Shown in pieces: positions 32,523 through 35,996 of a stretch of DNA of 35,996 bases. The DNA is taken from assembly GCA_946616365.1 (NCBI GenBank), contig CAMOIX010000021.1, positions 1 through 35,996 of the forward strand. The letters are read 5' to 3'. Source of the stretch: AC2028 sp002373595 (GTDB taxonomy: Bacteria > Bacillota > Clostridia > Lachnospirales > Lachnospiraceae). How positions within the stretch are numbered: position 1 is the first letter of the stretch; every line of letters starts with the position of its first letter. Under the pieces are notes generated by a model, which had not been told where the DNA came from, ran no database searches, and saw only the letters and a program-made list of their open reading frames with translations. Position numbers and translations under genes: made by a program.

Positions 32523-33203
32523 ATGTTTTGCACTAAATGCGGAAAGAAAAATGAAGACGGAGCAGCATTCTGCTCGGGATGCGGCGAGAGACTTATGGCT
32601 GCTCCTGCATCGCAGGTAAGTAACAATGCCGCAAACATCGGAATGCCTCAAATGCAGCCGGCAAGTGCATCATATCAGCCAATGGGAGCTGCGTGTGATG
32701 CAAAATACATTCTTCCTCAGACTCCGAACCGCGAGTGCGCGATATATGTATATCAGGACAGAGTCGAGTTTTACGGGAAGTTCATGTACCTCAGGGATAA
32801 GGACTTCTACAAAGCAAATACGGACAGGGACTATGCTCTCACAAACGAATTCATAGGCATCGGCCCTCTTGCCATGCGTTCCTGGAAAAAGACTCTCACT
32901 TTTGTAGTGATGGCGACTGTCATGGAGATCATCAAGTCGATCGTTGACTGGTGTTCCGATATGGCAGAGAAAGCCGATAAAGTAACGAGCCTTGTCGGGC
33001 ACCGCACCGAGATGCCCGAGTGGCCCGGATATATTGTAAATATCATAGCTTTCGCATGCCTCGTATATGCGATAGTTTTATTTTTCTCCAAGAAAAAAGT
33101 AATAGAGATATCATTCCTCTCCAAGAGGATATGCATACCGCAGGATTCCATCACTTACGATGAAATGCAGAGATTAAATTATGAAATCAAAGGAGGACAT
33201 TGA
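32523..33203 (+). CDS. Zinc-ribbon membrane protein 1
   Basis: The product is 226 aa. An N-terminal zinc ribbon has C3-x2-C6 and C17-x2-C20 (FCTKCGKKNEDGAAFCSGCG). A Ala/Met/Gln/Pro linker leads to a small beta region (about 70-115; CAIYVYQDRVEFYGKFMYL) that resembles a bacterial PH-like fold, then a hydrophobic helix (about 124-141) and a clear membrane helix (about 170-188). The tail is short (KKKVIEISFLSKRICIPQDS). No known pathway can be assigned. Two further zinc-ribbon genes follow directly with 2-nt and overlapping spacing, so they form a unit. The ATG at 32523 follows GAGGCGG. Confidence 0.75.
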   Translation: MFCTKCGKKNEDGAAFCSGCGERLMAAPASQVSNNAANIGMPQMQPASASYQPMGAACDAKYILPQTPNRECAIYVYQDRVEFYGKFMYLRDKDFYKANTDRDYALTNEFIGIGPLAMRSWKKTLTFVVMATVMEIIKSIVDWCSDMAEKADKVTSLVGHRTEMPEWPGYIVNIIAFACLVYAIVLFFSKKKVIEISFLSKRICIPQDSITYDEMQRLNYEIKGGH

Positions 33204-33205
33204 TA

Positions 33206-33988
33206 ATGGTATTTTGTGAAGAGTGCGGATTTGAAAACGAAGACGGATATGTCTTTTGTGCAGGATGCGGAGCTAAGAGGAAAGAAGCCCCTGCTCAGCA
33301 AGGCACGCAGAGCACAGGCGCTCCCGCTTACGCACAGCAGCCTGTATATATGCAGCCCATTGGAGCCGGATACGGTCAGAATGCTGCAGCCAGAAGATCC
33401 AGTTTTCTCTCGGGTGCGGACCTAATAGATCCGGAGGAGAAGGTAGTAGCACAGCTCGGAAACGGATACCTCTCCAATGCGATCACCTATCGTAAAGCGG
33501 GTTCTATCGGAGTTACTCTTACTGACAGGAGAGTATACCTGAAGGGCAGATTTATAAACGGCGGAGACGAGATCTCACATGCAGGAATTTTCGGATTCTG
33601 GTTTAGATTCAGAGATCTCTTCAAGAGAAAGATGAACGATCAGATCCTTGATATCAGGGATGTAACCGGCACTTGGTTTGAGTATGTGGATGATGTATGG
33701 TTCATCATACTTGCGATCTTTTGGGGCATTGCAATGATCGTATTCTTTGTCATCGGATTAGAGATGTATGATGATTATTTTGCTTTAGCAGGAGGATCGG
33801 TCATCTTTATCGTTGTCAATATTCTTGCATATTTCCTGTCCCGTCATACGGATTTTTGCATTGAGTATGCGGGTGGAACCATAAGCTTCAATGCGGATAT
33901 AGTCGGTGTTCCCGCAGTTCGCGATTTCCATAAGCAGCTTCGACGTGTTAAGGATCATCATATGGACCTTCTGGAGGGCAGGAAGTAA
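33206..33988 (+). CDS. Zinc-ribbon membrane protein 2 with PH-like region
   Basis: The product is 260 aa from the ATG at 33206, placed by AGGAGG (33191-33196); a TTG at 33200 is in frame but less likely. The zinc ribbon has C4/C7 and C18/C21 (FCEECGFENEDGYVFCAGCG). After a Gln/Ala/Tyr linker comes a PH-like beta region (about 75-155; TLTDRRVYLKGRF, then ILDIRDVTGTWFEY), then two membrane helices (about 165-185 and 192-211) and a cytoplasmic tail (FCIEYAGGTISFNADIVG). The plan is close to the preceding gene, suggesting old duplication. Membrane-anchored sensing or scaffold roles are possible; no function is known. Confidence 0.75.
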   Translation: MVFCEECGFENEDGYVFCAGCGAKRKEAPAQQGTQSTGAPAYAQQPVYMQPIGAGYGQNAAARRSSFLSGADLIDPEEKVVAQLGNGYLSNAITYRKAGSIGVTLTDRRVYLKGRFINGGDEISHAGIFGFWFRFRDLFKRKMNDQILDIRDVTGTWFEYVDDVWFIILAIFWGIAMIVFFVIGLEMYDDYFALAGGSVIFIVVNILAYFLSRHTDFCIEYAGGTISFNADIVGVPAVRDFHKQLRRVKDHHMDLLEGRK

Positions 33989-35217
33989 TGTTCTGCAATA
34001 AGTGTGGTGCAGTATTAAAGGGAAATGCCAGATTCTGCGACAAATGCGGAGCTCCCGTTAAACAGCCCGGAGGGGGTGCAGGTGTAAATGCGGGATCAGT
34101 CAATGCGGCCTCCGGTATGCCTCAGGCACCTGTGTCACCGCTGGGCCCTTCGGTCAGAGTCGGTGAGATACTTAAGGACCGCAGAGGACTTCTCTGGTCC
34201 GAAGATTCGCCTGTGTCTGTAACCGACTGGAACATTCGCCAGAAATCCGCTGACAAAACAGCCCTTTATATCAGCGTGGATAATCTGACGGGCAAACCTG
34301 TCTCGGCTATTTATTTCTCTTTTAAGGGTTACAATTTCCTCAAAGAGGAGAAGTGCGATATAGATGAGGCACCCTTCCTTGATCTTAATCTGATGCCGTA
34401 CGCATCCATGCTTCTGGCTTCCTATGAACTTCCCGATGATACGATCAGGAGTGTTGAACTTACAGTGACCAATGTTGTATTTTCGGATGACACCATTTGG
34501 AAGAACGAGAAGTCGGTCATGCTGGATGAGGTTAATACCGAAGGAGAACAGGAACTCATCCCGGCTGAGTACAATCCGGAAGTATTCAGACTGATGCGGG
34601 ATATGTATCCCGCAGGCTCTGCGAGGATGAGCGCAGGTATGCTCGGATACGGCAAATTCCCCTTAGATAAAAAGAAATACTGGCTCTGCGGATGCGGTGC
34701 GTTCAGTATAGATACTAAGTGCTCAAAGTGCGGTATCGATAAGGAGCTTGTCTTCAGGATCCTCACCAATGAGAGTTTCGAAGAGAACAGAGCAGCATAT
34801 AACGCCGAATTGGAAAGAGCTGCCGAGGAACAGCGCAAAGCAGTCGAAGAGCAGAACCGCCGCCTCGAACAGCAGCGTATGATAGAGCAGCAACAGCTCG
34901 CCGAACAGCAGGCTATCTATGAACAGCAGCGCGCAATGGAAGAACAGCGCCGTTTCGAGAAGAGACAGCAAAAGGAACAGCAGCGTCTTGCAGAGCAGCA
35001 GCGTATCATTGCCCTTCAGAGAGAATATATGGAGCAGCAGCAGGCTAAGATGCAGGCTCAGGCACAGCAGATGTACGTCCGGTCTGCTATGCCCACGGAC
35101 GCTCCTGCTGCGGAGATTCCTGCCGGGACAACCGGAGAGTTTGTTTTCTGCGCCCATTGCGGTGCAAAGATGTCGTCCGATGATATTTTCTGTCCCGAGT
35201 GTGGTGAGCACGTATAA
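33988..35217 (+). CDS. Zinc-ribbon protein 3 with Gln/Glu coiled coil
   Basis: The product is 409 aa and appears soluble. An N-terminal zinc ribbon (C3, C6, C17, C20) and a Gly/Ala linker are followed by a beta-rich domain (about 55-180; VSVTDWNIRQKSADKTALYISVDNLTGKPVSAIYFSFKGYN). Another Cys cluster is at about 234-248 (CGCGAFSIDTKCSKCG). A long Gln/Glu/Arg coiled coil (about 265-370) and a C-terminal zinc ribbon (C388, C391, C402, C405) complete it. Three Cys4 modules in one chain suggest a scaffold. Its ATG overlaps the previous stop by 1 nt (TAATG), so it is translationally coupled to zinc-ribbon protein 2. Function unknown. Confidence 0.75.
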   Translation: MFCNKCGAVLKGNARFCDKCGAPVKQPGGGAGVNAGSVNAASGMPQAPVSPLGPSVRVGEILKDRRGLLWSEDSPVSVTDWNIRQKSADKTALYISVDNLTGKPVSAIYFSFKGYNFLKEEKCDIDEAPFLDLNLMPYASMLLASYELPDDTIRSVELTVTNVVFSDDTIWKNEKSVMLDEVNTEGEQELIPAEYNPEVFRLMRDMYPAGSARMSAGMLGYGKFPLDKKKYWLCGCGAFSIDTKCSKCGIDKELVFRILTNESFEENRAAYNAELERAAEEQRKAVEEQNRRLEQQRMIEQQQLAEQQAIYEQQRAMEEQRRFEKRQQKEQQRLAEQQRIIALQREYMEQQQAKMQAQAQQMYVRSAMPTDAPAAEIPAGTTGEFVFCAHCGAKMSSDDIFCPECGEHV

Positions 35218-35238
35218 ATTGTTAAAGAGGAAATAGTT

Positions 35239-35460
35239 ATGTATGAGGAAATAGTTGCGATCAATGTTATGAATATGGGTATACTGATCTTGATCGCGCT
35301 GGTAATATTTATTACGATCGCTTCGGTTATTATGATGTTTTTGAATGGAGGCAGAAGTGCTGTAAAGGGCCTCTTGGTATTAATTTCTTTGATCACGGTC
35401 ATATTTGTTCTAATGGCTTTTTATGTCGGCACCCATTCTGTGGCTCATATATACAGATAG
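35239..35460 (+). CDS. Small two-helix membrane protein, unknown
   Basis: The product is 73 aa with two likely membrane helices (about 12-35 and 42-64), a NGGRSAVKG turn between them and a short tail HSVAHIYR. AAAGAGGAAATAG precedes the ATG at 35239, and it lies 21 nt after zinc-ribbon protein 3, so it is likely in the same unit. No family is recognised. It is the last gene before the rpsB promoter. Confidence 0.65.
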   Translation: MYEEIVAINVMNMGILILIALVIFITIASVIMMFLNGGRSAVKGLLVLISLITVIFVLMAFYVGTHSVAHIYR

Positions 35461-35485
35461 TCACAATTTACACTTTATTTTTCTC

Positions 35486-35514
35486 TTGCAAGAAAACCCA
35501 CATTGTTGTAATAT
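35486..35514 (+). promoter_or_regulatory. Housekeeping-type promoter for rpsB
   Basis: TTGCAA (35486-35491) and TAATAT (35509-35514) with a 17-nt spacer form a good sigma-A promoter. Transcription would start near 35521, giving a leader of about 150 nt before the rpsB ATG. It separates ribosomal protein expression from the motility operon. Confidence 0.75.
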
Positions 35515-35527
35515 ATATGAGTTGTCG

Positions 35528-35545
35528 TCTGCCGATTTCGGCAGA
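35528..35545 (+). promoter_or_regulatory. First hairpin of the rpsB leader
   Basis: TCTGCCG (35528-35534) pairs with CGGCAGA (35539-35545) around an ATTT loop, near the expected 5' end of the rpsB transcript. It is followed by TAAAATATTC rather than a T-run, so it more likely protects or structures the leader than ends transcription. Confidence 0.5.
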
Positions 35546-35556
35546 TAAAATATTCA

Positions 35557-35641
35557 CGCGTCTTTTGCGCTGTGCAGGTTCCCTTCGGGGTAGGCACAGC
35601 AGCCGGTATGTAAGCTCATACGCATAGCGGAGAAGGGCGCG
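35557..35641 (+). ncRNA. Candidate structured leader RNA of rpsB (possible S2 autoregulatory element)
   Basis: A closing stem of 10 bp with three G-U pairs joins CGCGTCTTTT (35557-35566) to 35632-35641. Inside lie GCTGTGC (35569-35575) / GCACAGC (35594-35600), with an inner CCC-TTCG-GGG hairpin (35581-35589), and GTATG (35606-35610) / CATAC (35617-35621). This makes a multi-branch fold ending 16 nt before the AAAAGGAG ribosome site. Ribosomal protein operons are often controlled by such leaders, and rpsB is autoregulated by S2 in Escherichia coli; the application to this leader is inference. It does not match a c-di-GMP riboswitch that I can see. Confidence 0.5.
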
Positions 35642-35671
35642 GAAGCATAAACCAAGAAAAGGAGAAATGTA

Positions 35672-35996
35672 ATGAGCGTAATTTCAATGAAAGAACTGTT
35701 GGAGGCAGGTGTACACTTCGGACACCAGACAAGACGTTGGAACCCTAAGATGGCTCCCTACATCTACATGGAGCGCAACGGGATCCACATCATCGACCTC
35801 CAGAAGAGCGTAGGCAAGGTTGACGAGGCTTACAAGGCTGTATCCGAGATCGCTGCACAGGGCGGTATCATCCTCTTCGTAGGAACCAAGAAGCAGGCTC
35901 AGGATGCTGTAAGAGACGAGGCGCTTCGTTGCGGAATGTTCTATGTAAATGAGAGATGGCTCGGCGGTATGCTTACCAACTTCCGCACCATCCAGT
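35672..35996 (+). CDS. rpsB: Ribosomal protein S2 (N-terminal part; cut by window end)
   Basis: The first 108 codons of the roughly 240-codon gene are present. The start ATG at 35672 follows AAAAGGAG (35657-35664) with 7-nt spacing. The opening MSVISMKELLEAGVHFGHQTRRWNPKMAPYIYMERNGIHIIDLQKS is the classic S2 N-terminus, followed by GGIILFVGTKKQAQDAV and RWLGGMLTNFRTI. S2 binds the 30S head-body junction. In Bacillus rpsB (with tsf) also lies just after the fla/che operon, so this boundary is conserved. The gene continues outside the window. Confidence 0.97.
   Translation, partial: MSVISMKELLEAGVHFGHQTRRWNPKMAPYIYMERNGIHIIDLQKSVGKVDEAYKAVSEIAAQGGIILFVGTKKQAQDAVRDEALRCGMFYVNERWLGGMLTNFRTIQ

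Noticed and set aside
35528..35545. GCCGATTT within the rpsB leader as a SigD -10 element
   Set aside because: No TAAA lies 14-16 nt upstream, and the sequence is explained by a hairpin stem after a good sigma-A promoter.
35667..35672. ATG-TAA minimal start-stop directly before the rpsB ATG (TAATG overlap)
   Set aside because: The AAAAGGAG site is only about 2 nt from this ATG and 7 nt from the rpsB ATG, so ribosomes should choose the latter.

Overview
The window is one co-directional (+ strand) chromosomal block from a motile Firmicute of the class Clostridia. It is most likely a Lachnospiraceae-type anaerobe; the genus cannot be fixed from sequence alone. The evidence is the Clostridia/Bacillus-style fla/che operon order, a FliY with CheC-type phosphatase motifs, CheC plus CheD, a sigma-28 (SigD/FliA) gene inside the operon, a perfect Bacillus-type SigD promoter, and rpsB directly after the motility locus. 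Base composition looks close to 50% G+C by eye (not computed). There are no tRNAs, rRNAs, insertion sequences, prophage genes or CRISPR arrays.

Layout. (1) 1-3747: end of fliG, then fliH, fliI, fliJ and an ylxF/MotE-like gene, closed by an intrinsic terminator at 3756-3788. (2) 3803-8617: a consensus SigD promoter followed by the hook genes fliK, flgD, a small flagellar-operon protein and flgE. (3) 8618-8988: a 371-bp gap with a long hairpin and a CpG-rich palindromic element. (4) 8989-17586: flbD, motA, motB, fliL, fliM, fliY, cheY, fliO, fliP, fliQ, fliR, flhB. (5) 17635-28840: flhA, flhF, flhG, a PilZ protein, cheB, cheA, cheW, cheC, cheD, a small membrane protein and fliA/sigD. (6) 28855-32499: a FapA-family DUF342 protein, a small unknown, a SwrB-like membrane/coiled-coil protein, and a membrane protein with a MltG-type accessory domain but no catalytic domain. 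(7) 32523-35460: three consecutive zinc-ribbon proteins and a small membrane protein. (8) 35461-35996: promoter, structured leader and the first 108 codons of rpsB.

How the genes work together. FliH/I/J with FlhA/FlhB/FliO/P/Q/R form the flagellar type III export machine. FliK/FlgD/FlgE build and measure the hook. MotA/MotB/FliL make the stator. FliG/FliM/FliY form the switch, which CheY-P binds. CheA-CheW phosphorylate CheY. FliY and CheC remove the phosphate. CheB and CheD modify receptors, while cheR is not in this window. FlhF and FlhG set flagellar number and placement. The PilZ protein probably links c-di-GMP to motility, and FliA would feed back on late promoters, including the one found here before fliK.

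Most of the window is a well-known locus. The parts least explained by known biology are the SigD promoter/terminator that makes the hook genes a separate unit, the flgE-flbD intergenic element, the rpsB leader RNA, the non-catalytic MltG-like protein, and the zinc-ribbon cluster inserted between the motility operon and rpsB.
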